64,000 nucleotides of DNA from Atopobium deltae (lineage in GTDB: Bacteria > Actinomycetota > Coriobacteriia > Coriobacteriales > Atopobiaceae). How positions within the stretch are numbered: the stretch's first letter is position 1; the number at the start of each line of letters is the position of its first letter. The notes below the pieces were generated by a model. The model worked only from the letters and a program-made list of their open reading frames with translations. It searched no databases and was not told the DNA's origin. This document shows, one piece after another, positions 54,839 to 63,744 of the stretch. Both the position numbers and the translations under genes were made by a program. The stretch spans positions 1-64,000 of the forward strand of contig NZ_KQ959484.1 in the NCBI RefSeq assembly GCF_001552785.1. Reading direction: 5' to 3'.

Positions 54839-55153
54839 ATGGTTACGTATGAGTTAAGCACAAGAAGCGCATATGATGTAAAAGCGAGCATAATGACAAA
54901 TACCAGCTATGTACCAAACACCGTCGGGCTTCTCGGCAGGATCCTACAAAGATCTAACACGCGTGGCCGTCTTAATGCGCCCATGTGGTACGAGCTGTTT
55001 TTGGCAAATGCTGACAATCTGTCGCACGAGATTGCGATGCTTATCGACAATCTACAGGCGTATAAAGATGCGATCGATGCAGGTGATGCGCATAGTTTGC
55101 AGGCGCTGCTTGCCGAGGGCAATCGTCTAAAAAGAGAGGCTGAGGCGCAATAA
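54839..55153 (+). pseudogene. C-terminal remnant of prephenate dehydrogenase (TyrA-like)
   Basis: The last 85 codons (GLLGRILQRSNTRGRLNAPM, WYELFLANADNLSHEIAMLI, LLAEGNRLKRE) resemble the helical C-terminal dimerisation domain of prephenate dehydrogenase, where MW-D-FL-NRD-L is typical. The NAD-binding N-terminal domain is absent; tRNA-Arg ends only 200 bases upstream and I see no trace of it in other frames. The TAA overlaps the aroB ATG (TAATG). Either a deletion remnant still translated for coupling, or a free-standing small helical protein; I favour the former. Confidence 0.55.
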
Positions 55154-56310
55154 TGAGCGATGTGAAGATTTCTGGGGTGCAGGTAGGAACACATACACGC
55201 ATCATTGACGTGCAAGCGACTTCGGCCAGCTATACGGTGTTTATTGGTGCACACATCCTTGAACACGCGGGCAAACTCGTGCGCGAGAGCGTTCGCTCAG
55301 CCGATGCAACAAAGGCGTATCTGGTAAGTGACACGAACGTAGAGCCGCTGTATGCAGCAACTGTCGAGAAGAGCCTGGTTGCCGCAGGCTTTACCGTATA
55401 TACACACAACTTTGCCGCAGGTGAGGCCTCTAAACGCATCAATACGCTTTCGGATCTGCTTGAAGGTCTTGCACAAGCAGGGCTTTCTCGCAAGGACGTG
55501 GTGGTTGCCTTGGGCGGCGGCGTGGTAGGCGACATTGCAGGACTTGCGGCGGGGCTCTATTTGCGTGGCATTGATGTTATCCAGATGCCCACGTCACTGC
55601 TTGCTATGGTTGATTCTTCGGTGGGCGGCAAAACGGCTATTGACCTTGAAGCAGGTAAAAACCTAGCTGGCGTCTTTTTGCAACCGCGCGCCGTCATTGC
55701 AGATGTGAGCTGCTTGGATACCCTTTCTGCTGAGCTTTTTCGGGATAGCTGCGGCGAAGTCATCAAGCATGCCGTACTTGCCGACCCGACGCTCTTCTCG
55801 CAGCTCAGCGCCAAAGCGCTGACGCAACATAATTACACGCACGATGAACTTATCGACATCATCGCACGCAATATTACGATCAAGCGAGACGTCGTCCAAG
55901 CTGACGAGACCGAAGAGGGTCTGCGGCAAGTGCTCAATCTGGGGCACACCATCGGACATGCTATTGAGGCAGCCAGCCATTTTGAATTGGGACATGGAAG
56001 TTGCGTTGCAGCGGGCCTATGCTGCATGGTTCGCGGAGCCGTGGGCTTGGGTTGGTGCACACCACAGCTGCTAGACACTATCGAGACAGTCGTGGCCGCT
56101 CACGGACTTCCCACGGACACAGCGCTGGATCACGACGTGCTCTTTACCTATGCCTGTCGAGACAAAAAGCGCCTCTCTGACAAGGCTCATCTGGTTGTGC
56201 CCACCAAGATTGGCCACGTGACAATAAAAACCGTCGGTACCGATATACTTAAACAAGTTATAGACAAGGGCTGTTTGAGTGCGAGCGCACCCAGCAGCAC
56301 AAACGCATAA
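55153..56310 (+). CDS. aroB: 3-dehydroquinate synthase
   Basis: Converts DAHP to 3-dehydroquinate, the second shikimate step, with NAD and a divalent metal. Family segments are ALGGGVVGDIAGLAAGLYLR, PTSLLAMVDSSVGGKTAID, and the metal ligands in EVIKHA and LNLGHTIGHAIE. 385 residues. It heads the intact aro genes and its start overlaps the tyrA-like remnant. Confidence 0.95.
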   Translation: MSDVKISGVQVGTHTRIIDVQATSASYTVFIGAHILEHAGKLVRESVRSADATKAYLVSDTNVEPLYAATVEKSLVAAGFTVYTHNFAAGEASKRINTLSDLLEGLAQAGLSRKDVVVALGGGVVGDIAGLAAGLYLRGIDVIQMPTSLLAMVDSSVGGKTAIDLEAGKNLAGVFLQPRAVIADVSCLDTLSAELFRDSCGEVIKHAVLADPTLFSQLSAKALTQHNYTHDELIDIIARNITIKRDVVQADETEEGLRQVLNLGHTIGHAIEAASHFELGHGSCVAAGLCCMVRGAVGLGWCTPQLLDTIETVVAAHGLPTDTALDHDVLFTYACRDKKRLSDKAHLVVPTKIGHVTIKTVGTDILKQVIDKGCLSASAPSSTNA

Positions 56311-56345
56311 TGCACAACGTATAACGCACAACAAAGGAAAGCACT

Positions 56346-57668
56346 ATGGACGTACGCATAACCCCACAACCGCTTGCTGGCACCGTTTGTGCCATTGCCT
56401 CTAAATCGATCGCGCATCGCCTACTTGTGTGTGCGGCGCTGGCCGATAAGCCCTGCGTCATTGACTGCGCCCACACATCCGACGACATTATGGCAACGGT
56501 GAGCTGCTTGCGAGCGCTCGGAGCGCGCATTACGCAAACCAAAACGGGCTTTCGCGTCATCCCCTTAAAGCGCCCTCACGGCCTTGCACGCCACCTCTGG
56601 CATCCAACCGCGCAGCTGTACTGCAATGAATCAGGCTCTACCCTGCGCTTTATGCTTCCTGTTGTCTGCGCACTCGGGACCCCCGCCGCCCTGTATATGC
56701 AGGGTAAGCTTCCAAAGCGGCCCTTATCGCCCTTGTACGAACAGTTGGTGCTGGCGGGCGCACGTTTAAGCCCACAAGGTAATAATCCGCTGGTCGTAGC
56801 AGGTTCGATACGCCCCCAAACGTTTTATATGCCTGGCAATATTTCCTCGCAGTACATCAGTGGCCTGCTCATGGCAGCGCCTTTGCTCAAGGAAGAGGTG
56901 CGTGTGGTAGTGACGAAGCCCGTCGAATCACGCCCGTATATCCAGCTCACGCTGCAAGCCATGAAGCAGTTTGGGGTAATCGTGCAAGAAACAGAAGAGC
57001 TCGATGCTGACAAGAACCCCGTCGTGGTCTATACCGTCGACAAAGATGCATGTTTTTGTTCCTGCGAGGAGGTTTCGGTCGAAGGCGATTGGTCTAATGC
57101 GGCCTTCTGGCTTTGTGCAGGCGCCGTTGGCGGCAGCGGTCTCACCGTTGATGGTCTTAATCTCACGAGTGCTCAGGGCGATCGCGCCATTATGGCAGCG
57201 CTTGCCCGCTTTGGCACACGCATTTCTCGCAAAAAACACCAGGCAACAGCCGTGCATGATCACATTAGTGCCTGTGATATTGACGTGGCACACTTTCCCG
57301 ATTTGGTACCTCCTTTGGCGGTGGTTGCCTCTGTCGGTGAAGGCACTACAACCATTAGCGGCGCAGCACGCCTGCGCATTAAAGAGTCGGATCGTTTGCA
57401 AACCGTGTGCGCGGGGCTCACGGCTTTGGGCGCTGACATTCGCATCGTGGATGACAGCCTTGTAATTCAAGGAGTGCCGCAGCTCACAGGTGGTGTGGTT
57501 GACGCGGCGCATGATCATCGCATCGCAATGATGACTGCTATTGCGGCGACTCGTTGTATGCAAGACGTTATTATCAAAAATGCTTCGTGCGTCAGTAAAT
57601 CGTATCCGCAGTTCTTTGAGGATTATCAGGCGCTGGGCGGACAAGTGCACGTCATCGACGAGTCGTAG
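56346..57668 (+). CDS. aroA: 3-phosphoshikimate 1-carboxyvinyltransferase (EPSP synthase)
   Basis: Adds enolpyruvate from PEP to shikimate 3-phosphate. CNESGSTLRFMLPV, KESDRLQTVCAGL and DHRIAMMTAIAA are present; the N-terminal KSIAHRLLVCAAL replaces the usual KS-S-R. 440 residues. AAGGAAAG precedes ATG 56346. The PEP-binding loop is the class most diverged from the Gram-negative type. Confidence 0.95.
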   Translation: MDVRITPQPLAGTVCAIASKSIAHRLLVCAALADKPCVIDCAHTSDDIMATVSCLRALGARITQTKTGFRVIPLKRPHGLARHLWHPTAQLYCNESGSTLRFMLPVVCALGTPAALYMQGKLPKRPLSPLYEQLVLAGARLSPQGNNPLVVAGSIRPQTFYMPGNISSQYISGLLMAAPLLKEEVRVVVTKPVESRPYIQLTLQAMKQFGVIVQETEELDADKNPVVVYTVDKDACFCSCEEVSVEGDWSNAAFWLCAGAVGGSGLTVDGLNLTSAQGDRAIMAALARFGTRISRKKHQATAVHDHISACDIDVAHFPDLVPPLAVVASVGEGTTTISGAARLRIKESDRLQTVCAGLTALGADIRIVDDSLVIQGVPQLTGGVVDAAHDHRIAMMTAIAATRCMQDVIIKNASCVSKSYPQFFEDYQALGGQVHVIDES

Positions 57669-57679
57669 GAGTTTACACC

Positions 57680-58804
57680 ATGGCATCGAATTTTGGTTCC
57701 ACCATACGCGTTGCCCTCTTTGGGCAATCTCACTCTGCCGCTGTCGGTGTGGTGGTCGAAGGGCTTCCCGTTGGTTTTAGCGTTGACCAGGCCCGTCTTG
57801 ACGCTTTTATGCAACGCCGCGCGCCAGGTCACTCCGCCTGGGCAACGCCGCGCAAGGAAGCCGACAAGCTGCGCATTGTTTCGGGCTTAAACCCTGCAGG
57901 TCAGACCTGTGGAGCACCTTTGTGTGGGCTTATCGAGAATACCAACACGCGCTCGCAGGATTACGAAACCCTCAAGCGCATTCCGCGCCCTGGTCACGCT
58001 GACTTTACGGCGCAGATGAAGTGGCATGGATATCAAGACGTTGCAGGTGGCGGGCATTTTTCTGGCCGTTTAACGGCGGGGTTATGCATCGCAGGAGGCA
58101 TAGCGCTGCAGCTTCTGGACGAGCGCTATGGCATTCATGTGGCAGCACACATCCAAGAGATTATGGGCATTGCCGATACACCCTTTGAAGCCTATAACAC
58201 GAGTGCCGAGAAGACCGAACTTCTTACACAGCAAATGGAACTTCTCGCACAGCTACCTGCGACCCAGCTTCCAGTCCTCAACAAAGACGCAGACCAAGCT
58301 ATGCGGCAAGCGATTGCACAGGTTAAAGAGGAGCAGGATTCCGTGGGGGGCATCATTGAATGCGTAACCACGGGTATTCCCGCTGGTATTGGTGGACCTT
58401 TGTTCGATGGGATCGAATCGGCCTTGGCACGCGCGGTCTTTGGTATTGGTGCGGTAAAAGGCATCGAATTTGGTCGAGGCTTTGCCGCTGCTCGCATGCA
58501 TGGGTCTGAACACAATGATGCCTACACCATTCATGATGGTAAACCGTGCTGTGTGAGCAATAATGCTGGAGGAAATCTTGGTGGTATTACCACAGGCGCG
58601 CCATTGCTCTTCCGCATTGCAGTCAAGCCAACTTCATCCATCGCGCGTCCACAACACTCGGTTGATATGAGCTGCAATGAACTCGCAAACCTCGAGATTG
58701 TCGGGCGGCATGACCCCTGCATTGTGCCTCGTGCAGTGCCTGTTCTTGAAGCGACAACGGCACTCGTAGTGCTCGATCAGCTGCTAAGTTTTCCTGTCGC
58801 GTAG
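57680..58804 (+). CDS. aroC: chorismate synthase
   Basis: FMN-dependent trans-elimination from EPSP to chorismate. The N-terminal signature reads FGQSHSAAVGVVVEG where most enzymes have FGESHG, so Glu is replaced by Gln and Gly by Ser while the catalytic His is kept. GGGHFSGRLTAG and GRHDPCIVPRAVPVLEA match the family. 374 residues. AGGAG lies upstream of ATG 57680, 11 bases after aroA. Confidence 0.94.
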   Translation: MASNFGSTIRVALFGQSHSAAVGVVVEGLPVGFSVDQARLDAFMQRRAPGHSAWATPRKEADKLRIVSGLNPAGQTCGAPLCGLIENTNTRSQDYETLKRIPRPGHADFTAQMKWHGYQDVAGGGHFSGRLTAGLCIAGGIALQLLDERYGIHVAAHIQEIMGIADTPFEAYNTSAEKTELLTQQMELLAQLPATQLPVLNKDADQAMRQAIAQVKEEQDSVGGIIECVTTGIPAGIGGPLFDGIESALARAVFGIGAVKGIEFGRGFAAARMHGSEHNDAYTIHDGKPCCVSNNAGGNLGGITTGAPLLFRIAVKPTSSIARPQHSVDMSCNELANLEIVGRHDPCIVPRAVPVLEATTALVVLDQLLSFPVA

Positions 58805-58888
58805 CGCCATCTCTTCGTAGATGATAGCACACGAGCAAACAACGCAAACCGATGTAAAAGACTCAAGTTCAACAGTAAGGTTAACCTT

Positions 58889-60073
58889 ATGGCAGATGTA
58901 GACAACACACCCGACGCAAACCCTACACTCGACCTCAACCATATACGCAAACGTATTGACGAGATCGACGACGGTATTCTCGACCTCTTCTTGCAACGCA
59001 TGCAATGTATTCATGAGGTCTCGGCCTGCAAAAAGGCTCACAAGCTGCCCATTCTTGATCGCAAACGCGAACGAGAAAAGCTGACATACATTGCATCTCA
59101 AACTCCAGCTGAGCTTAAGAGTTCGAGTTTGGTCCTCTTTTCCTTGCTTATGGAGACGGCGCGCACGAGCGAACACCTGCAGCTCCAAGCGTCATCACAA
59201 AGCATGCACACGCGCATCGATCAAGCGCAGGCACACACGGGGGCGCTCTTTCCCACCGATGCCTTAATCGCCTGCCAAGGTGTCGAGGGCGCCTATTCGC
59301 AACTCGCCGCCGATCGCCTTTTTAAGCGACCCAATATCTCGTTTTTTACCACCTTTGAGGGCGTTTTTAATGCCGTTGACCAGGGATTTAGTCGCTACGG
59401 TGTCATCCCTCTTGAAAACTCTACCGCAGGCTCGGTCACCAAGGTTTACGATTTGATGATGCGCTACGACTTTCATATTGTGCGCACCTTGCGCCTTAAG
59501 ATTGACCACTGCGTCCTTGCTAAGCCCTCGACCAAACTCGCCGATGTGCGTCACATTTATAGCCATCCGCAGGCCATTGCACAGTGCTCGGCATTTTTGG
59601 ATCAGCACAAAGAGATCACGGTACATGTGTGCGAGAATACCGCCGTCGCGGCACAAAAGGTTGCCGATGACCCACGCGATTGCGTGGCCGCGCTTTCGAG
59701 CAGAAGCTGCGCTGGGCTGTATGGCCTGGTAGCGCTGCAAAAAGATGTGCAGGATACTGACAACAATTACACGCGTTTTGCCTGCATAAGCAAAAAGCTC
59801 GAAATCTATCCAGGGGCTGATCACAGTTCATTGATGCTCGTGCTCGGCCATGAGCCAGGAACCCTGTACAAGACACTTTCGCGTTTTTATGCCCTCGACA
59901 TCAATATTTGCAAGCTCGAAAGCCGCCCTATCCCCCACAAAAACTTTGAATTCATGTTCTACTTCGACATCGAGTGCCCCGTAGCCTCCCCGCAATTCAG
60001 CATCCTGCTCGACACACTACAGGATACCTGCGAGGAGTTTCGCTACCTGGGCAGTTACGCGGAGTTACTCTAA
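58889..60073 (+). CDS. pheA: bifunctional chorismate mutase / prephenate dehydratase
   Basis: P-protein leading to phenylpyruvate. The AroQ-class mutase domain (about 12-100: IRKRIDEIDDGILDLFLQRM, KKAHKLPILDRKRE) is followed by prephenate dehydratase (about 125-305: CQGVEGAYSQLAA, VIPLENSTAGSV, DNNYTRFACIS) and a C-terminal ACT domain with GTLYKTLSRFYALD and LESRPI, the phenylalanine-binding motif for feedback inhibition. 394 residues. Coupled to the next gene by TAATG. Confidence 0.95.
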   Translation: MADVDNTPDANPTLDLNHIRKRIDEIDDGILDLFLQRMQCIHEVSACKKAHKLPILDRKREREKLTYIASQTPAELKSSSLVLFSLLMETARTSEHLQLQASSQSMHTRIDQAQAHTGALFPTDALIACQGVEGAYSQLAADRLFKRPNISFFTTFEGVFNAVDQGFSRYGVIPLENSTAGSVTKVYDLMMRYDFHIVRTLRLKIDHCVLAKPSTKLADVRHIYSHPQAIAQCSAFLDQHKEITVHVCENTAVAAQKVADDPRDCVAALSSRSCAGLYGLVALQKDVQDTDNNYTRFACISKKLEIYPGADHSSLMLVLGHEPGTLYKTLSRFYALDINICKLESRPIPHKNFEFMFYFDIECPVASPQFSILLDTLQDTCEEFRYLGSYAELL

Positions 60074-61500
60074 TGCCTAGCTCAAATCTACCGAGAAAAT
60101 CGCCGAAGCCCACGCCTGCGCCACAAGCGCCGCAGGCCACGAACACGCCAGCAGCGCCTGCACCCGCGCCACAAGCACCGAAGCCCACAACCCCCTACGG
60201 TCTTCTCGGCAAAACACTGGGGCATAGCTGGTCGCCCGAAATCCATCAGCAGCTCGGCAGCGCTCCCTATGCCCTCTATGAACTTCAGTCCGACCAGCTC
60301 GAACAGTTTATTCGTCACGAACACTGGCGCGGCCTGAATGTCACCATCCCCTACAAGCAACAAGTCGCGCGCCTCGCAGACAGCTGCTCTGATGCGATGA
60401 AGCACATTGGAGCTGCCAACACCCTTGTAAAGGACGAGAAGGGTCGTATCGTTGCTCACAACACCGATGCGCTTGGATTTTTACAGCTCTTGAAGCATGT
60501 CTGTACACAGCAGCTGGGCCTTCCCGATGCTCGAACACTCGTGGCACACAAAAAGGTGCTCGTGCTAGGAAGCGGTGGCGCCTCAAAAGCCATCCGCTAT
60601 GTGCTTGAGCAGCTCCAAGCGCAGGTCGTCATCATATCGAGAAACCCACCGAAGTCTAGTTGCGCAGCACAGACAGCCAACTCCCCCGTACGCTACGACA
60701 GCTACGAATCGCTCAGTCAACGCCACCGCGACGCCGTGCTTCTTGTCAATGCGACGCCCGTCGGCATGTATCCAAATACCGAAGCCAGCCCCCTAAGCCA
60801 CACGCAATTCGAGGCACTCGAGAGCGTGAAAGCCGTTATCGATAGCATTTACAATCCGCAAATTACCCGCTTGGGTCAGGACGCCCTCGCCTGCCATAAG
60901 GTTTATGCCAACGGCCTACGCATGCTCGCAGCACAGGCGTGGGCCGCCGCGCAACTCTTTTTGCACAAGGAAATTGATACCACTTGCATCGACCGTATCG
61001 TGCATAATCTTGCGCAACGTATGCAAAACGTGGCGCTTATCGGTATGCCGGGTGTGGGCAAAACAACCACAGGACAGCTCCTCGCCCAACGCCTTGGGCG
61101 CCCTTTTATTGATCTGGATGACGCTTTTACGCAAATTGTAGGCACCACACCAGCCGATTTTATACGCAAACACACAGAAGCCGCTTTTAGAGCGCGCGAA
61201 ACCGAAGTTCTGCAGGTATATGCCAAAAAATCTGGACAAATACTTTCGTGCGGTGGCGGGGTTGTATGCCGTCACAAAAACTATGAGCTCCTGAAGCAAA
61301 ATGCCACAATCGTCATGCTCAATCGCCCACTTAAGGCTCTAAGCTGCGAAAATCGACCCATCACGCAAGCGCAAAGCCTACAGGCGTTGCAACAGGCGCG
61401 CATGCCCCTTTACCAGCAGTGGGCCGACATAAGCATTCACAATCCAAGCTCTCCTGCTACAGCTACGCAAACCATTATCGATACGCTCAGCTTATCGTAA
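60073..61500 (+). CDS. shikimate dehydrogenase-shikimate kinase fusion
   Basis: Two consecutive shikimate steps in one chain of 475 residues. A Pro/Ala/Gln-rich repeat (about 10-40) precedes the AroE domain (GLLGKTLGHSWSPEIHQQLG, LNVTIPYK, VLGSGGASKAIRY, NATPVGM). The AroK domain starts about residue 315: NVALIGMPGVGKTTTGQLLA (Walker A), FIDLDDAF, CGGGVVCR, and a lid region ending ARMPLYQQWADI. ATG 60073 overlaps the pheA stop. Fusion of aroE with aroK is known in some anaerobes and would help channel shikimate. Confidence 0.93.
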   Translation: MPSSNLPRKSPKPTPAPQAPQATNTPAAPAPAPQAPKPTTPYGLLGKTLGHSWSPEIHQQLGSAPYALYELQSDQLEQFIRHEHWRGLNVTIPYKQQVARLADSCSDAMKHIGAANTLVKDEKGRIVAHNTDALGFLQLLKHVCTQQLGLPDARTLVAHKKVLVLGSGGASKAIRYVLEQLQAQVVIISRNPPKSSCAAQTANSPVRYDSYESLSQRHRDAVLLVNATPVGMYPNTEASPLSHTQFEALESVKAVIDSIYNPQITRLGQDALACHKVYANGLRMLAAQAWAAAQLFLHKEIDTTCIDRIVHNLAQRMQNVALIGMPGVGKTTTGQLLAQRLGRPFIDLDDAFTQIVGTTPADFIRKHTEAAFRARETEVLQVYAKKSGQILSCGGGVVCRHKNYELLKQNATIVMLNRPLKALSCENRPITQAQSLQALQQARMPLYQQWADISIHNPSSPATATQTIIDTLSLS

Positions 61501-61805
61501 GCATGCATACAGCAAACAGAATATTTATGCAAAAACATGGAGGTATTGTATAGATGCGTGTTCCAACAACCACTGACGGCGCCGTGCGTGTCACTTGGTA
61601 GATATTCTCGGCGCAAGGCGCGCGCGTATCGCAATCTCATGCGATAATAGGTACTCGATATTCAGATTGTACTAAGTTTTACGGTGCCTACCGCCACACG
61701 ATGACATCGCCACACAACGAGCCGCTCAGTGCGTTGGCAAAAGCAAAGCATACGTTGGCATAAACAAAGCATGATATTGGTACGTGATGAGCACAGGAGA
61801 GCGCC
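61501..61805. other. intergenic region before the EIIB-AroQ fusion gene
   Basis: No gene is visible. Near its end an imperfect direct repeat GTTGGCAWAAACAAAGCAT occurs at about 61733 and 61755, just upstream of an AGGAG ribosome site. No clear terminator follows the aroE-aroK fusion, so read-through is possible. Confidence 0.5.
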
Positions 61806-62951
61806 ATGAAATATGCAGACATAGCTTCACATATTCTTACTCACATCGGTGGCAAGGACAACGTCCGAACGAGCACCGTGTGCATGACGCGCCTGCGCCT
61901 GAATCTCACGGACATTTCGCGCATCGACGATAACGAGCTCAACATGCTCGAGAGCGTGCTGGGTATCGTGCGTCGAGGCAATCATGGCCTCGAGATTGTA
62001 TTTGGTCCTGGCATTGTCGAGAAGATCTACGAACCTTTTGCGGCCCTTGTTGGATCGAGCAATAACGAGACGGAACCTCCTGAGCACCCTCTTAGCGCAG
62101 GAACGCTTCGCGTGCAGATCGCTCGTGGTGCATATAGCGGAGGGGTCGCCGCTGGGGCGAGCGCTGGCCGCAGCGCCAGTGACGTGACTAACAACAGCGC
62201 ATCTACCAGCGCAAATGCAAACACTTCGCAGAGTTCGCACACAGCAAGCTCACAGCCAAGCGCGCAGACCTCATCAAATACCCAGGACAGCCCTTCGACG
62301 CTTGATGATGACATCGCGTCATTGCTGGCGGTGCTCGACACTCTTCAGAGCTCAAAGAAAAAGTCGGCCACTGCTGCGGAGACCAGCACAAACTCGTCTA
62401 GCAGCCGCATGTCGACCGATGATCAAACAACTGCCGCAAACAATGGCGCAGGTGGTGCCCCGTCAACTTCTGAGATCCAAAAAACATCAAACGCTGAGCT
62501 TCTCGGCATTAAAAAAATTCTTATTCTGAATGGCCCCAACATTAATATGCTCGGCATTCGCGAACCCACACTGTATGGAGCACAAACTTACGCCGATCTT
62601 ATCTCCCTGTGCCAGTGCGAAGCTAGGCTTGTTGGCTTTGGCGCCTGCAATTGCTATCAGTCGAATCATGAGGGCGCGCTTGTGGACGAAATTCAGCATG
62701 CGTGCGGGCTCTACGATGGAATTATCTTCAATCCAGGTGCCTATACGCACACGTCCATTGCGCTGCTCGATGCGCTGAACGCCGTGCAAATTCCCTGCAT
62801 TGAAGTGCATATTTCTGAGGTCGATAAGCGCGAGGATTTTAGGCAGATTTCGTATATTCGTCGCGCGTGCTTCAAAACCATTATGGGCATGGGGCTTAAT
62901 GGCTACGTTCAGGCCATTCACGATATGGCACAGCATTTACTGCAAGCGTAA
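61806..62951 (+). CDS. PTS EIIB-like domain fused to type II 3-dehydroquinate dehydratase
   Basis: A 381-residue two-domain protein. Residues 1-83 match the glucose-family EIIB fold: ILTHIGGKDNV, the phosphorylation-site segment TSTVCMTRLRLNL with Cys26, then VLGIVRRGNHGLEIVFGPGI. A Ser/Ala/Thr/Asn-rich linker of about 145 residues follows. Residues 236-381 form a complete AroQ dehydratase: LNGPNINMLGIREPTLYG (Arg252, catalytic Tyr257), CYQSNHEG, FNPGAYTHTS, EVHISE (His335) and REDFRQISYIR. AroQ makes 3-dehydroshikimate between AroB and AroE, both encoded just upstream. No EIIC or EIIA gene is adjacent, so the EIIB part is probably regulatory rather than for transport (inference). Confidence 0.92.
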   Translation: MKYADIASHILTHIGGKDNVRTSTVCMTRLRLNLTDISRIDDNELNMLESVLGIVRRGNHGLEIVFGPGIVEKIYEPFAALVGSSNNETEPPEHPLSAGTLRVQIARGAYSGGVAAGASAGRSASDVTNNSASTSANANTSQSSHTASSQPSAQTSSNTQDSPSTLDDDIASLLAVLDTLQSSKKKSATAAETSTNSSSSRMSTDDQTTAANNGAGGAPSTSEIQKTSNAELLGIKKILILNGPNINMLGIREPTLYGAQTYADLISLCQCEARLVGFGACNCYQSNHEGALVDEIQHACGLYDGIIFNPGAYTHTSIALLDALNAVQIPCIEVHISEVDKREDFRQISYIRRACFKTIMGMGLNGYVQAIHDMAQHLLQA

Positions 62952-63037
62952 AGCTATACCTGCTTCGCCGAAAAGATCAACGCGCCAGCGGTCTTTGTGT
63001 GCAGAGATGCGAAGTGAGGTGCGGCGCGCGGGTCGCG

Positions 63038-63586
63038 TTATTCCATTTTGTGCGTTGCGTAGACCTTCTCGTCCTGCCACAGAACAACCTTGTTTTGCGC
63101 GAGCGTTTTAGGAATGTCGATCAGACGCTGATTGGACGACCCGCGAAAACGCAGCGTGATGTCGTACAAATCTTTCTCGAAAGGGCCGTCGACCAGCACG
63201 TCAAGACAGGCCAGAATGCGATCCGTGACGTCGGTGTGGTGAAAACCGCCCTCGCTAATTTCTTCGTAGGTGTCGCCTGTGTAGCACCAAATGCTTTTAT
63301 GCGGATAGGCGCGACGAACACGCTCAAACAGATCCACTAGGCCGTGTTGATTTTCGGGCTCCATGGGCTCGCCGCCGAGCACCGTCAGGCCCGCAATGTA
63401 GTCGGGGGCAAGGCTGTCGATAATATCTTGCGCGGTTTTGGAGGTAAACGGTTCACCAAAGTTAAAGTTTTGAACCAAAAAGTTAAAGCAGCCTTTGCAG
63501 CCGCGACGGCAGCCCGATACGAATAAGCAGGTACGCACACCAGGCCCATTGGCGATGTCAGCATATTTTATCGTTCCGTAATTCAC
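63038..63586 (-). CDS. nrdG: anaerobic ribonucleotide reductase activating protein
   Basis: Radical-SAM enzyme that generates the glycyl radical in NrdD. The cluster motif CX3CX2C is seen in SGCRRGCKGCFN; LGGEPMEPENQ and GDTYEEIS are further family segments. 182 residues. GTG 63586 follows AAGGA by eight bases. It is about 160 bases downstream of nrdD on the same strand. Confidence 0.95.
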   Translation of the reverse strand: MNYGTIKYADIANGPGVRTCLFVSGCRRGCKGCFNFLVQNFNFGEPFTSKTAQDIIDSLAPDYIAGLTVLGGEPMEPENQHGLVDLFERVRRAYPHKSIWCYTGDTYEEISEGGFHHTDVTDRILACLDVLVDGPFEKDLYDITLRFRGSSNQRLIDIPKTLAQNKVVLWQDEKVYATHKME

Positions 63587-63744
63587 GTGCTTATTCCTTC
63601 AATATAGATTCATGTACTACCTGGCTGCGATGTGCTGCAGGCAGTTCGATGGCGCGCAGACGCTCAGGTGGATATAGATGCCAAGGCGGGCCACTTGCGT
63701 AGCCCGCACAGCGTAGTACTTACTCAGGTTGCGTCAACGTGCGT

